Origin: Lentinus brumalis
Taxonomy: Eukaryota; Basidiomycota; Agaricomycetes; Polyporales; Polyporaceae
Direction of reading: 5' to 3'
Length of the DNA stretch: 64,000 nt
Assembly (NCBI GenBank): GCA_001792895.1
Contig: MARA01000001.1
Location: 2,232,001-2,296,000, forward strand
Shown here: positions 21,868 to 34,269 of the stretch, piece by piece
How positions within the stretch are numbered: the stretch's first letter is position 1
Layout of the letters: each line of letters begins with the position of its first letter
The notes under the pieces: generated by a model
Databases searched by the model: none
The model's input: the letters and a program-made list of their open reading frames with translations, nothing else
What the model was told of the DNA's origin: nothing
Made by a program: the position numbers and the translations under genes

Positions 21868-23383
21868 CCTACCTCCGGGACTGGCAGCCCGATGCGCAGC
21901 CGGGCGGTACGTGGCCGGAGCTGCGATCCACGTTCGCTCTTTCACAGCGTCTCTAACTTCGACCGCTGACCTGGGTTGAATCAGCATCAGCCATGACCCT
22001 ACATCCTGTTGCGCACATGCCTTAATGTGAGCTCCGAGAGTCCGCCGCGGCCGACAAGACTTAGTACTTACTGTTACAAGCAAGTTACAAGACGCAAGCA
22101 GGAGGAGAGCACCGAATAGGCGCCAGTGATCGCCTGCATCCCGCTATGGAAACCGACGTTCCTTTTCCGTACTTCACCCACGTGGCATGTGAGCCGAACA
22201 ACGACCGGGCAACCAATGAGGAACCCGCCCTAGAGCCCAAGCGTTCGTCGAGCCCTCCTTCTCGTCCGTGGAGCCTTCTGCGTCCGCCGAGCGGAGGCAG
22301 GAGACGTCATGGAAGAGAAAAAGGACCCTCCCGAAGAAGGGCTCCCTCGGCCGAAGGAAGAAGTTTAACCTCCGCACCGCAGTGCAGAGGCCCGCGACGG
22401 ACTTGGACTCGTCGCGAGTCTGTCATCGCCCGAAGGCGCGACAGTGGCGGGAAACAGCAAGCTGTCTCCGCCCGGCGGGGGTTGATCACACCCACCCGCT
22501 ATCCACGGCCGTTGTTGTCGGTCGAGTCGAAGTCGAAGTCGAGGTCTTGCGAGCTGCCTGTTACAACAAAAGCAGATCACATGCAACTACTGACCCAATA
22601 CAACACGCAACCACGAGCTCAGAAAGGTTACCATCGTCGCTGTATGCGGGAGAGGAAGGAGCGTCAGGGTCCGAACGGATGAGAGGAGCGTGAAGTGACG
22701 ACGAGCAGACCTACCACGCTAACCAACGCGCCATCTCTGTCCGTCCGCGCTTCGGATCCGTCTTCAGCCTTCATCGGGCGCATACAGCCACGTCCCCTCG
22801 TGCTGCTCATCCATACGCAATCAATGCATCAAAGAAAGGGAAGGCACGACAACCCCCTCGGGGCAACCCAACTGCGCAGGGGCGTCCCCCATTGCAGTCG
22901 AGGACGTACCGACCCTAGCCTGAGGATGCAGCGGTCTTGAGCGTACCCGGGTGCGCGTCGTCCGTCGTCCATCGTCCGGCGAGGGAGGTGGTGGTCCGAA
23001 GGCAAGGGTGGGTAGGATATGACGTCGCATTGCGATGGCTACTTGGGGCTGTGGATCGGGACGGCCCTTGCTCGAGTCTGACGACGACCGTACCTGCCCA
23101 ATCCGGCGCACCGACGTCACCGTCATGCTTCTGCGGTCTCCTCGGCCAACTGCTAGCTGTCTTTTACCGCTGGCTGATGCTCACAGTCCGCGAGGTGACT
23201 ATATGCGTGCTCGAAAATCGGGATAGGTTCCACCGTCCGGCCGTTCGAATTGATTTATGTCCGGGCACGACCCGACTTGATACATGTCGGATATATGATT
23301 GCAACCTACTCCCAGTGAAGAATAGACACATACACGAGTCGTGGCCATGGCCCTCGCCAACGTCCAACGCATGATCCACATCT
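21868..23383. other. Intergenic between the two pepsin-like genes
   Basis: About 1.5 kb without a recognised gene. About 22230-22560 is purine- and arginine-codon-rich, with a short TCGAAG-type hexamer run near 22520. The open frames here are compositionally biased and carry no known motif. Confidence 0.4.
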
Positions 23384-25008
23384 TCATGACTCAGCAAGAT
23401 CCGCGAAAGAGATGGTGTTGTTGTCCAAGTCGTGCTGGACATATCGGCCTTGGAACCACGTCTGTCCAATGGACCAGTCCGCCGGACCGACGGTCGACGT
23501 GCCCAGGACGTTCGCAGTGCAGATCTTCCCGTCCGCCGTCCGGTTGAGCACGTTCGCCCCGGCATCGATGTAGTGAACCGCACTGCTCGGGGGAAGCTGA
23601 AGCCGAAGCGTGCTGGGGCGCGCGAGCAGTCGTACGTTCCCTGAGTGGGACGTGTGTCAATATTAATGTGCAGTGCACGGGATGTGATGATGAAAGCGTA
23701 CCAGAGCTACTGTGATGCCGCTGTCGTCCGTCTGCTGGGAGATGTTGTATCCTACGGACTGGAGGATTGTCCGCACCTGGTCGAGAGGTCCGATGATGTT
23801 CGGAGAGCCGCTATCGACTGACACCGGCGTAGAGTCAGATGGAGGTGCCCACGAAGACGAGGACGAAGATGTCTTACATCCGGCCCTGATCTGCCCGATG
23901 GATTTGCCATCGACGACGAGAAGGGGAGAGTCGGCCTCGGACGTGTTGCTGACGGTCCAGGAGTCTTTCTGTCGTGGAGTTCAATGTCAAGCAGCGTTAC
24001 AGACGCAGATAGAGGGGGCAAAACACACGGGCGTGGTGGGCACAGTGGTCACTTCGCCGCTGATCTTGGACGTGTCTGAGTCCGAGGTCAGCAGGTACCC
24101 AGATAGATGTCCGGCAAGGCGACAGCAACGCACCCATCTCGCCGAAGATGAAGGACCCGTTTCCGTCCTTCCCCAGGGTGAGACCGAACTGACAAGGAGA
24201 GACTATGATAGCATGTCTGCGTCAACTCGAGCCGCATGACTATGACAACCCTGAGCGGGCGGTGATGGTACGCACCAACCCCACTGTCGCAAAGAGTCTC
24301 GATGAGACCTTGTCCGCTAGATTGCGTAGGGTCGCCTCCGCTGAAATCAGAAGCAGGAGGGCTGAACCCTGCCACGCTACCGAACTAGTGAGGATTCGAA
24401 CCAGTCAATTCCTGATGCGAACGACGTACCCATCGCCAGGCAGAGGGTCCCCGACAGTGATGTTCCCCACCAAAAAGTTGCTGACGGTCACCCCAGCAAA
24501 TTTGACGTCGTCGAGGACAAAGGAGGGGGTTTCCTAGTTAGGCACACTGCGTCAGGACAGACAGTCCTGACATACGCAGGCTGCGAAGAGGAGGGGTACA
24601 TGCCTCCGCCGGCCCGGTGCCGTCTTCGCTGGCGCCGTTGAACTGGATGAACTCGCTGAGGTTCGTCTGCTGCGACGTCGGGCTCGGGAGATACTTCCCC
24701 TGCTCGATGAGGATCGCGAAGCTTCCAGTGTCGATCGGGAGCTAAGAGTCGGTTAGGTGACACGTCCGCGCCTTCGGAAAAGACTGGGGCTCACTGTGAA
24801 GGTCTGCTGCCCGACTGTGAAGTCCCCGAACCAGAATCCCTATTGAGGCGGAGCACACATCGAGTAAACGCGTGTCAGGTGACGAGATACTTCAGAGCAG
24901 TTCAGGTGGGGGGGAGCTCACCTTGTCCAGGTGCAGCGGCACGCTAGGCGGCAGAGCATGTACGAGCGCAGCTGCTGAGAGCAAGAGAGCAGACGTTGTG
25001 AACGACAT
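23384..25008 (-). CDS. Divergent secreted pepsin-like protein, copy 2 (apparent frameshift near 3' end)
   Basis: Paralogue of the gene at 20188-21795. The ATG at 25008 opens a signal peptide (MSFTTSALLLSAAALVHA), then PLHLDK and FWFGDFTVG, in the same order as copy 1. A DTGS motif precedes SPTSQQTNLSEFIQFNGASEDG. The second catalytic site is SVDSGSPNIIGPL, so unlike copy 1 a standard D-S-G is present. At the G-run 23589-23593 one base is missing relative to copy 1. In the direct frame the C-terminal TADGKICTANVLGT...SIGQTWFQGRYVQH is lost; shifting by one restores it and ends at TGA 23384-23386. Either the gene is recently damaged or the consensus has a homopolymer error. Confidence 0.68.
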
Positions 25009-25572
25009 GCCGGGCGACGGTCCTGATACGATGTTCCCGCTGGAGAGTGTGGTACAGATGATGTTGAACGCCTACTGCTTTGTTGATAGATACTTATACT
25101 CTGTCTCGGACGGGGCGCGCGAAGTCTACTTATAACCGCAGCGGACGCGGGCTTGGATTCCCGGCATCGTGGAGAGTGTGGTGCAGATACCAGAGGCGAT
25201 GGAGGTCTCACCACCGGGCGGTGCATGGTGCTGTGTCGCGTCAGTGTCGGCAAGCAGCGCATGGTGCGACCATATTGATGGGCATCGGAGAGTCGGGAAC
25301 TGGCTAAGTACAGCTGGAGGTTGCGCAGTCGTTTGTCGAGTACGGGTGACAGGTCGTTTGGCATCAGAAGCTATCATCGTAAACACGCGATACATAACTC
25401 GCAAGCAACTGTATGTACGCAGCTTGTACATGTTGTTCGCGTGGACGTCGCACAATTCACAGTCCGTGAAGCCCTCGTGACGCCCGAGGAGAGCCAAGGT
25501 GATTTTACATCCTGCGCCAAGAAAGCTACTTTTCTTTCGAGCCCTTCCCTCATGAGTCATAATAGTGCGACA
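25009..25572. other. Intergenic, upstream of pepsin-like copy 2
   Basis: A minus-strand TATA-like TATAAG near 25128-25133 lies about 120 bp before the ATG at 25008. The rest holds no recognised gene; the 3' end of trehalase lies on the far side. Confidence 0.4.
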
Positions 25573-28305
25573 CTACGCCATGACAAGCGCTGCGACAAGC
25601 GCGAGAGCGACGGTAAGGGCAGGCGCTGCCCGGACGCTTGACGCGGCATTGCTGCCGCCAGTAGTAGCAGTGCTGGTGCTGCCTTGCGCGAGGAGGTCTG
25701 GGCACTGCGGCGCGACGAGGACGTCGCCGTATTTGCTTGCGACCCAGAGAACCACACCGTTCGTCCAACCGAAACCGGCCTGAACGGTGTACTCCCCGCC
25801 GCGACCGGCAGAGTCGACGTCGGAAACAGAGAATTTCTCAAACATCTATAGTGCGGGGGATGAGTCGTTAGCACGAAGGGTCATCGTACATAGCTTAGGC
25901 AAATGGATGTCGACGCACGTTCCCGGTGTTGTTGACGCTCTGGGTCACATTCAGCTCCTGATCCGACAGCCTCGGGAGGACACCAGGGATCTGTCCACCG
26001 GTGGCATGCCAGCTGCAAAGCGCGCTCGTGAGGTAGCGGTTCGCAAGCTCACGCTGTAGGGTCGCGGCCCATCCCTCGCCATCGGTTTTGTTGCCACCGT
26101 TGACGACGGTGCCGTCAAGCTTGTTGATGTCGGCCGACGACCCGGTCGCGCTGGCGTTGCTGCTACCGGCAATACTCTGCTTCGGGAGCGCATCCTCAGA
26201 TACATAGAGCTGGCCGTCCGGGATGAGGCTGAATGTGGACTGGCCGTTGCTGGGAGTTGGAAGTGCGCCCGAGGTGACGTTCGAGGGTAAAGCACGGAGA
26301 GCCTCGAGAGCGATGTGCTGATGCGGCGGCCAGGCGTTGGGTGCATCCCTGTGACGCAAACAAATGCCCTGAACATCGACTGTGACACGCTCCGATCACT
26401 CAAACGACGCACCATTGCAGACCCGTCTCGACAAAGGTGACGGGATACGTTCCATTGTATCGGTTGAGGACCATGTTCAGCGAAGAGAAGAAGCCGAAGG
26501 CCTTCTCGCTCGAAGACAGCAGCTCGTCGGGAATAATGCCATTCCAGAGAGGGTAGAATGTAGCGACATTGAAGAGGGTGCTCCTCGCATTCGCCGTCAG
26601 GTTGAAGTCGTAGAAAGCCAGCTTTGATGGGTCCCAGAAGAGATCAAGGATACCGGCGCGGATAGACGCGGCAACATCCCGGTGAGCAGATACAGAGGAC
26701 GCATTCGCCTTCTGAGACTCGTACAGGTCCGCGAGCAGTAGATGTGCCTTGTCTACAGGATGTCAGCATCACAGTCGCCTATGGGAGTTTACGCGGGAAT
26801 GAGGACATACAGAGTATACTGTTGAGGCAAATCGGAACGGTCCCACGAACGTTCAGCGATCGGAGCTTAGGGTTCTGGTCCGCCGCGCTACCGGCAAGAG
26901 GATCTTTGAGCCATCGGGCGGAGTAGTCCCAGCCGGTCTCTGCGCCACTGGCCAGCTCAGCGTATAGGTTCGAGCGCTCATCCTCAGTCAACGGAGTGGA
27001 CAGTGTCGGATCGTTGGCCGTCAGGTAGTCTGGAGCCGGATGATCAGCCGCTTCGCGCACATCAATAAAGGGTCGCCGGGAGGACGCACCAGTCAGATAG
27101 GACTCCGGGCGAGGCGCGGTGTTGTTAACCGCGTAACGCGCCATCGTATAGGTTTTGTTCGTGAACGGGCTGGTGACGTTGATACTGCGGTTCTCCGCCC
27201 ACCACTTGAACTCTGCTTCAGCGAGAGGGAGGGCCCGAGTAAGAATGGACGTGTCATTGCTCGCAGCAACATAATCAGCGAGCATCTGTCAGCGGAACTT
27301 AGCCACGTCACGCAGAGCAGCATAAGGCTTTCCTCACATGAATGAACAGCGGCGGCTGAGAGCGGTCGAGGTCTACGGTAGCGTAAGCGGGTGGGGTGAA
27401 ATGGCCTGACCATGCGGTACGTACAGTAGATGCGGCCGCCATTGGGGATGAAACCGAAGTTTTCCAATTCATCCATGAAGTTTTCAAGCGTGTCCTTGAC
27501 TATGTCGTAGAGCTCGGACTGAATGAGACCTTGCACAATCCAATACGAGTCCCAGTAGTCTGATGGCCGAGTGATCAACATAACTGAACAATACTTGCAG
27601 AAGAAAGTAACTCACATTGCTCCCGGAAACGGCCACCAGGAACGACAAACGTATGGTTAAGAGGGATCAGGGAGCTCTCGCAGCTACCTGTCTCCGTGCC
27701 TTCCGGGCATAGTGCAGACTGATTCGTCTGCCGGATAAGTTGCGTCCAGAATCCATGTACGGTCTGCGAAAAGGACTTGACCAGCGGATTGGAGACCTTG
27801 TTCAAGAAAGCCGGGTTCGCGTTGAAGTTCGTCAATGGAACAGCCTCGAGTTCAAGACCCTCGCCCCGGAAGTTGTTGTCGACAAAGTCCACAATACTGC
27901 CCTCAGTGTCGTTCGAAATCGCCTGGAAGGCTGAGAGCACTTCCTGGGACGACTTCGACGTGGGCTTGTCGACGAAGGTCTTAGGGTCTGCGTACAATGC
28001 AGCAACATTCACAGTCTGGAGGAGCTACGATGCCACCGTGCTGTCAGGGTTCATCACCCTACGCCACATACGTCAACGGCACTCACCTCGCCCGCACAGA
28101 AGATCTTGCTAGGACACCATGCCTGGCTCGGGGGAAGTGGCACTTGTGACGGGAGAGACGACGAGAGGGGGGCACTGGGACTCGCGACCACTGTCGATAC
28201 TGTTATGGACGGTGCAGTGACACTGCTCGTGACGGGTCCTTGGGGAAGGGCGCGGACACCGAGAAGAACGCCCGAGGAGAGTAGCACAGCGGGCCAGTGC
28301 ACCAT
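25573..28305 (-). CDS. Secreted trehalase (GH37), probable GPI anchor
   Basis: Hydrolyses alpha,alpha-trehalose to glucose at the cell surface or outside. The ATG at 28305 gives a signal peptide (MVHWPAVLLSSGVLLGVRA), then a Ser/Thr/Pro-rich spacer. GH37 hallmarks appear in order: PGGRFREQ-YYWDSYW (joined across an intron), GGRIYYLDRSQPPLFIH, ETGWDYSARW carrying the catalytic Asp, and signature 2 QWDAPNAWPP (joined across an intron). Near the C-terminus GGEYTVQAGFGWTNGVVLW carries the catalytic Glu. After the catalytic domain come a small Ser/Thr/Gly linker and a terminal hydrophobic tail (ALTVALALVAALVMA), typical of a GPI-anchor signal. About eight short introns, all compatible with frame where checked. 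Size (about 700-750 aa) fits. A calcium-binding neutral-trehalase N-terminus is absent, so this is the extracellular type. Confidence 0.9.
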
Positions 28306-29190
28306 CTTGTCCGGAGACCAGGTCGTCGTCGGTCGAAGCGGGGTGAAGGATGCGGGGTAGGTTATATACCCCCGCACAGCGCTGTCGCGCACCCGCTGAT
28401 GGTTCATGTCCGGCTATTCTCGCACCATCACGCTCATGACGTCCTTGGGAACCCCTGGCGGGCAGTTCGACGCTGGAATGGTAACCGCGCATGGTCGGGT
28501 GACCATCCGGCCAACATGGAACAAAATGGACGCACCCCTGCATACTTCAACGTCACGATGCTGCATTGCAGAACCAGTACGACAATGTTTCGCTGTGCTT
28601 TTAAGTCAGGAAGACCCATTTGCTGCCTGATGGCTGGCTGACGTTCATGTCCTTACTTCGCTTGTCATAGACCCTTCAGAATGGATTTCGCACCTTGGCC
28701 GCACCACCATGTAACACACTGGGCCTCCCTCGACCCATCCTTGATCCCGTCTGTGTCCGACTCCGATGTCCATCATTGATCAGACTTGGATCAGACACGA
28801 GCGGTTTCGTTCCAACGGTAAGCTCATAGCCAATTCCGGATTATCTTCGTCATGTGGTAATTATTTCGGCGACAGGACGACGAGGGGATGGAGAAGTCGC
28901 AAAGAGACATTGAAGAGCGTCGATAGATTGGTGGCAAGAGTTCAAGTACGCCAACTTCCTTAGCCTAAGCAACAAGGGACAGGCTCTTATTTTTCAGCGG
29001 AGCTCGACCGATGCTGTCGGGCTTCCAATAATTAAGTTAAGTGTAGTAAGACGAGCCACAAACAACTCAGCGCTCCGATTGAACTGAATGAGACCCAGCT
29101 TGCTCGTTGCTTCGTCCCGTACCGCCATCTTGAGACTGCGACATACTCATCCTCTCTCGCTTGACTACTGGTCATTGTATCTCAGTCAGC
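28306..29190. other. Divergent intergenic region (trehalase / RBM25-like)
   Basis: No gene recognised. A minus-strand TATATAA at 28362-28368, 57-63 bp from the trehalase ATG, is a plausible TATA box. The rest should hold the promoter of the RBM25-like gene. Confidence 0.45.
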
Positions 29191-31453
29191 ATGCAGCCAA
29201 ACCGTCTGGGGATCGGCCATCGCGCACCAATGCCTTCGTACGGCCAGGGACCCTCAATGTCCGCGCTCGCAGCACAACAACAACTGCACCACCAGCCTGC
29301 GTTCGTACCGCCACAGCCGAAACCCACGACTTTGTTCATAGGATCAATCTCTGGAGGGATAACGGACTCGTTCCTGAACGAACTATTGAAGGTATGTTGT
29401 ACCACCCATCTGCCAGGCGGCAAGTGAGACTGATAGCGAATTAGGCTTGTGGCCCCATTTCCTCTTTCAAGCGACTCATCACCCCTGCGAACAAGCCTCA
29501 AGGGTTTGGTTTCGCCGAGTTTCAAGACCCCGATGGCGCACTCCGGGCCATGACCCTGTTGAACAACGTGGAGCTGCCTGCGCTGGAGGACGGGTGTGTG
29601 AACAAAAAGTTGCTAGTGAGCACCGTTCTTCGTAGTTAGCTGGGCGCTGGCTAATTCGCCTACCTCCAGGTCAAGGGGGATGAGCGCACGAAAGTCTTCC
29701 TCGAAGCTTACAGTGCGCAGAAGATGCGGACTGACGTACGTGGCCACACATCGTCTCGTAGACGTCACCTTGCTGGGAGTGACATGTCCTGTGGGCATGT
29801 CATTCTCAGTGAGATGGTATGTGGATCATGTTCTGAGAACACTAACTCCTACTAGGCCGATGATGAAGCTATGCGGCAAGCCAAAGCCAAGGTAGACGCA
29901 CTCCTCAACGAAATCAATAAGAAGTCTCAAGAAGCAGCGAGCAATGGGCTCCTGGATCGGGAGAAGTACGTTATCCCACCCCATCTCCACGATCTCCAAG
30001 AGGCCGACCTGCCCGAGACACAACGCGGTCTCGTCATGACCGAAATCGCGCAGTTCCGCGAGCGAGCAGCAAAACGTGAACGAGAGAAGATGCGCGACGT
30101 CCGCGAGGCATTACCCAACGTCCTCGCTGCTCCCTCCGGTCCCAAGACTCGAGAGTGGGGCAAGCCGCAACAAGCTTCGCCCGAGTCCGCTTCAGCTAGC
30201 AGGGGCTTCGGCAAGGGTGCGCAGGGCTACAGCAAGCCCGTCGGCTTCGTGAAAGCTGAGGATGGGAGCAGGACTCCCGCCTCTGAGAGGCAGTCATCCG
30301 TGCGCCCCGGCAAGACAGATGAAGAATTGGAGCAAGAGAGGAGGGAGGCGCGGCGGCGAGACGAGGAGAACTCCTACAAAGATGTGAGTGGCCGTCTTTC
30401 GTTACCGCGTTACACTAACCCAACATCCTTCCAGCGCGAGCGTCGTTATGAGCCTCGTGAGCGTGCTCGAATACAGGCGCTTGAACGCGCTATCGCACGC
30501 GAACGAGCGATGAAGGAGGCGGAGGACCGAGATCGCATCGAGATGCGTGCCAGGCTCGATGTGTGGGACGACGATGAGAGTGACGAGCCATTCTACACCG
30601 ATCGCGCGCGGTGGCGAAGTCTTCGCGCACGACGTCTCGCGGCTGAGCAGGCCGCCGACGAAGAGTCGCGGCTATACGAAGAGCGGGAGGCGGACAACTT
30701 GCGGCGCGAGTCCGAGGCATTTTTGGCGCGGCAGATGGACGAGATGCAGGCGCTGCAGGACGAGCAGCGGAAGGCCGGTATGCTGCTCGACGATGGTGCG
30801 CCCGTCAAGCTCAGTGTCTCCCTGGCGCCTGCCGCGCCCAAGGAGGCTGGACCTGAAAAGAAGGCGACTGTCTTTGGTCAGGAGGAAGAGGAAGAGGAGG
30901 CTATCAGGAAGCGGAAGGTGCCGTTGCCCAAACTCGACCTTGCAGAAGGCGGGGAGAAGGCGAAGGAGCGGCTGGAGAAGATACGCGGAGAGGTCCCACG
31001 CGACAAGGAGACGCTATTCAAGAGCAAGGTTCGGTGGGATGGCGTGTCGGACGTGAGTACTTACCATCAAGCTTTGTTTATTCCTGTGTCGCTCAACTTC
31101 ACCCCAAAGACTATGATCGACCGCAAGCTGGAACCCCTCGTCAAGAAACAAATGACGAAGTATCTGGGAGAGCTCGAAGACGACGACCTCATCATGTTTG
31201 TGCTCGAACACATCAAAGATCACAAGGGGCCGCAGAAGCTTATTGAAGGCCTCGAGCCGGTGCGTGTTCCATACCTGCCCGCGTAGCACTGACCACTCGT
31301 TCACTTTTCGGACCATGCTGACTGCTATTACCCTATCAGGTGCTGGAAGAAGAGGCGTCCGAATTCGTCATCAGCATCTGGCGGCAGATCATCTTCGAGA
31401 GTATGGCCTACGGCGAAGGCCTGCACACGGAGAAGATGATGGTCGATGATTGA
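29191..31453 (+). CDS. RBM25-like splicing factor (RRM + PWI)
   Basis: U1 snRNP-associated regulator of splice-site choice. The ATG at 29191 starts a Pro/Gln-rich leader. Next is an RRM with RNP2 TLFIGSISGG and RNP1-like QGFGFAEFQDPDGAL. A long Arg/Glu-rich coiled or RE/ER-like middle follows (ERAAKREREKMRD, ERRYEPRERARIQALERAI). The C-terminal PWI domain reads KLEPLVKKQMTKYLGELEDDDL, then LEEEASEFVISIWRQIIFES. Domain order and the RE-rich middle match RBM25 family proteins, including fungal U1 component Snu71-like members. Introns interrupt the RRM and PWI domains and are short. Stop TGA 31451-31453. A nuclear role is inferred from the family. Confidence 0.86.
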
Positions 31454-32146
31454 AACATTCAAGCCACTTCTACTCGGTGCCTCTGATCTGATGCTCGGGG
31501 CAGGTACGTTTGCGTAGTATCGACATGCTTTCCACTAAGTTGTACAAGAGACCTATCTACTTCTATTGCTCTGCTTTCGCGAACAAGTACGTCGGATATG
31601 CGCCACCAGGAGAGGCGGGCAACACGTTGGACGGACGGTTTATGGGGATGTCTTGTCGTGAGTTGCACGTTCATCAAGCGTCTGGTAACAACGATGATTT
31701 TATTCCCTCTATCGCGCGAAGACGCCATGCCGTCGCATCCTCAACAATCTGGATGATGTCACCGTTCCGACTTCCCGCTAAGTACCCACATCCGTTGTCC
31801 AGGGGCCCACTCACGCGTCTGCATAGATGTGTGCAGTGACAAAAGCGACTCTTTATGGGACAGAGCAAGTTCTTGACGTTCGTGCGCGGAAGGTGAGTCC
31901 GTTGTTTCGTTGTATCACTTTGGCTGGGTCGCTGTTCGATGTACGTACAGTAATATCTCTACAGCAATGAACCTTGTTTATCCAGTGTTCTTGATGATCG
32001 CATATGCCCGTTTGGCTGTGATGATACATGGGTACACACGCAACGAATCCGAGCCGCGCCTATTCGTACATCAGCTACCTAATCCGTCGTCGCTATCCGC
32101 AGTTGGAGTGGCGATATAGGGTGGTAGGCATAAGTTAACTGGGGTA
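31454..32146. other. Intergenic between convergent genes
   Basis: About 690 bp between two gene 3' ends. A + strand open frame (about 31510-31839) shows no recognised motif or intron pattern. Confidence 0.4.
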
Positions 32147-33396
32147 TCACTTGTGAAGCTCTACGGACGCGTCGGTATATACACTGACAGTGTCTAAATC
32201 AGAAGAAGCATCCCACTCATCGGATCCGGTATCATTAGAGACAACGAACATGCTGTTATCTTCGCCTCGAGTCTCCGCTAGAGCAGCCCGAAGGTCCTGT
32301 ACCTCCCAGCTGCCGATGGCACCGTCGATCTCGTTCCGGAGAGACGAGACAATAGGCGAAACTGGAGGCTCATGTATCTTCCATGAAGCAGGAGTTGTCT
32401 GAGAGCGGGTGGGGGTCGAAGGGGTGCTTCCGGAACCTCGAATAGGAGTTTCCGGGAGGTACGCAGGAGGTGGGGGATAGAGCGGAGGAGGGGTCTGAGG
32501 CTCACTCAAGGTCTTCAACCCTGGCGAGTACATCGACGCGTAGTACGGGAAATCGCCCTCGTTTGGCGACCACGGGGAGATGAAGGCCTCCTTCGGACGC
32601 TCTGTGCGGTATGCGGGCTCGTTCGCCCATTCCGAGTATTTGCTGTCGTCAAGTTGCTTGTAGTGGCGACGACCGATCGGTGTTCTAGGAGTGGATGGCA
32701 AAGGTGAAAATGGGGGCGTCTCAGGAGGAGTAGAGTCGAATTGGAAGACTCGGCCCATGCGCTTGAGTGCAGGCGAGATGGGTGAAGGAGTAGAATTGCC
32801 GGGGTACCGCTTACGAGGGGAGGGAAGGTTTGTATCGAGGTAGAGGGAACGTAGCGCCCTACGTTCGCGTAGACTGGGTCCGCGTGTCCCGTCAGGTGCG
32901 GGCGTATGAGCTGTGGTTTGGGGCGCGGGGCACCATGCTTCTTAACTGAAAGATAAAGCTGGCGGAACGCCCCAGGCCGGCGGCGTCTGTCTGGCTCAGG
33001 CGTCGCACCTTTCTCTGAGCCGGGTATGGGAAGGTGGTCGAAGGGGCTCTTCTTCTGCGACTTGTCGAAGACCCCGAAGCATGTGCGGAAGGAGCGTCTG
33101 GGTTTGGAAGGAGTGTGGAGGGTAGTGATAACCATGTCCCGAGGAGCGAGCCGTGGTACACGTCCAGCCGGTTTCCGCTTCCTGCAGGGGCAGGAGAGCA
33201 GCTGGTAGCTGATGACCAGGACGAACAGGCATACTTGAACGGCCAAGGTTATAAGACGTCACGAGGAGGCCAAGAATGACTGCAATCACTCACATACGCC
33301 AAGGACCATCCCCACCACAGTGGTCGTGGCGACCTTGGGCGAGGTTATCTGAGTACCATCCCCAGGAGCGGACGTCGACCGAGGCACGATAGTCAT
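32147..33396 (-). CDS. Single-pass membrane protein with proline-rich tail
   Basis: Unrecognised family. The ATG at 33396 starts a short Ser/Thr-rich N-terminus (MTIVPRSTSAPGDGTQ), then a transmembrane helix split by an intron (VVGMVLGVL/CLFVLVISYQLL), then a dibasic stretch (CRKRKPAGR). The tail, presumably cytosolic, is rich in Pro, Ser and Arg (STPPETPPFSPLPSTPRTP, PPPLYPPPPAYLPETP) and ends acidic (NDTGSDEWDASSDLDTVSVY). The repeated PPxY-like and PxxP sequences could bind WW or SH3 domains; that is inference. Three exons are compatible with frame. The next gene (34270-35084) shares the same layout, so they may be diverged tandem paralogues. Topology (N-out) is inferred from the positive charge after the helix. 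Confidence 0.55.
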
Positions 33397-34269
33397 TGTC
33401 GCTCACACCGCGGCGACAGCGAGAGCCTGGTCATGCGGGGGCGGGAGCGGTGAGGAATGCGCCTCGAGGCTGGACTTTTATTGCTTGTGTCCGCATGCGG
33501 CCTTAGAGCGGATGACAGGTGCGGGTGCGTAACGCTCCTAGCTCCAACAAACTCGTCTTCTATCCGTTCGGCTATAGTGTAAGCACGTTGCATTGTGATG
33601 GACACTGAAGCACTTACATGGCATGGCGCATATTCAGTTCAAGTTCTACTGGGACAGGGCCGCTCGCATGACCGTGAGCATGATTGTCATTGTGTGTACA
33701 TGAGCATCTTCGACGGATGCCGCGCGGGGATATAGAACTCACCAAGAGAGTTTGCGTACGAGCAGAGAGGGCCCCGCTACCAAGAGAAGCCTTGGCATGG
33801 TCGTCAGAATTCACCGTCCCGTCAGTGAGAGCTTTGTCGCAATCGTACTAGATGGGAATGACTGAAGTAATCCCATGCGAGCCCTTTCAGCAACATCAAG
33901 GAGACCGTCTGATCACATACAGATCGAGCCTGCACTCAGTCAACGCGTGGAGGAGGTTGAACGAGGAGACAAGCTCGACGCCGTGCCAGTGAAGCAACGC
34001 ATACGACTTGTCGGATCGTGGGCTGCCAAGGGGAGACAAAGGCACCGCGCGAACAACGTCAAACTCCAGCCCGTCCATTGGTCTCACAGAGCGGGCCGAG
34101 GAAGCGACCGTCCAGCGTCGTCGGCGTGAGACCTTCCGACACTCCGCGGCCGCGCTTTGCCACAAAGCTGTCCAGCAGCGAACGGACTTTCGAAGATCTA
34201 CACCGGCTCAGTCACATGGGAATGCCTTGAGGCGCATCGCACACGTTCTGAAGAGTCGTTGTAGTGCTT
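33397..34269. other. Intergenic between the two membrane-protein genes
   Basis: No gene recognised in about 870 bp. Probably the promoter of the downstream gene and the terminator of the upstream one, both on the minus strand. Confidence 0.4.

Noticed and set aside
22146..22693. Arg/Ser-rich open frames between the pepsin-like genes
   Set aside because: Biased composition in two overlapping frames without motifs; most likely non-coding.
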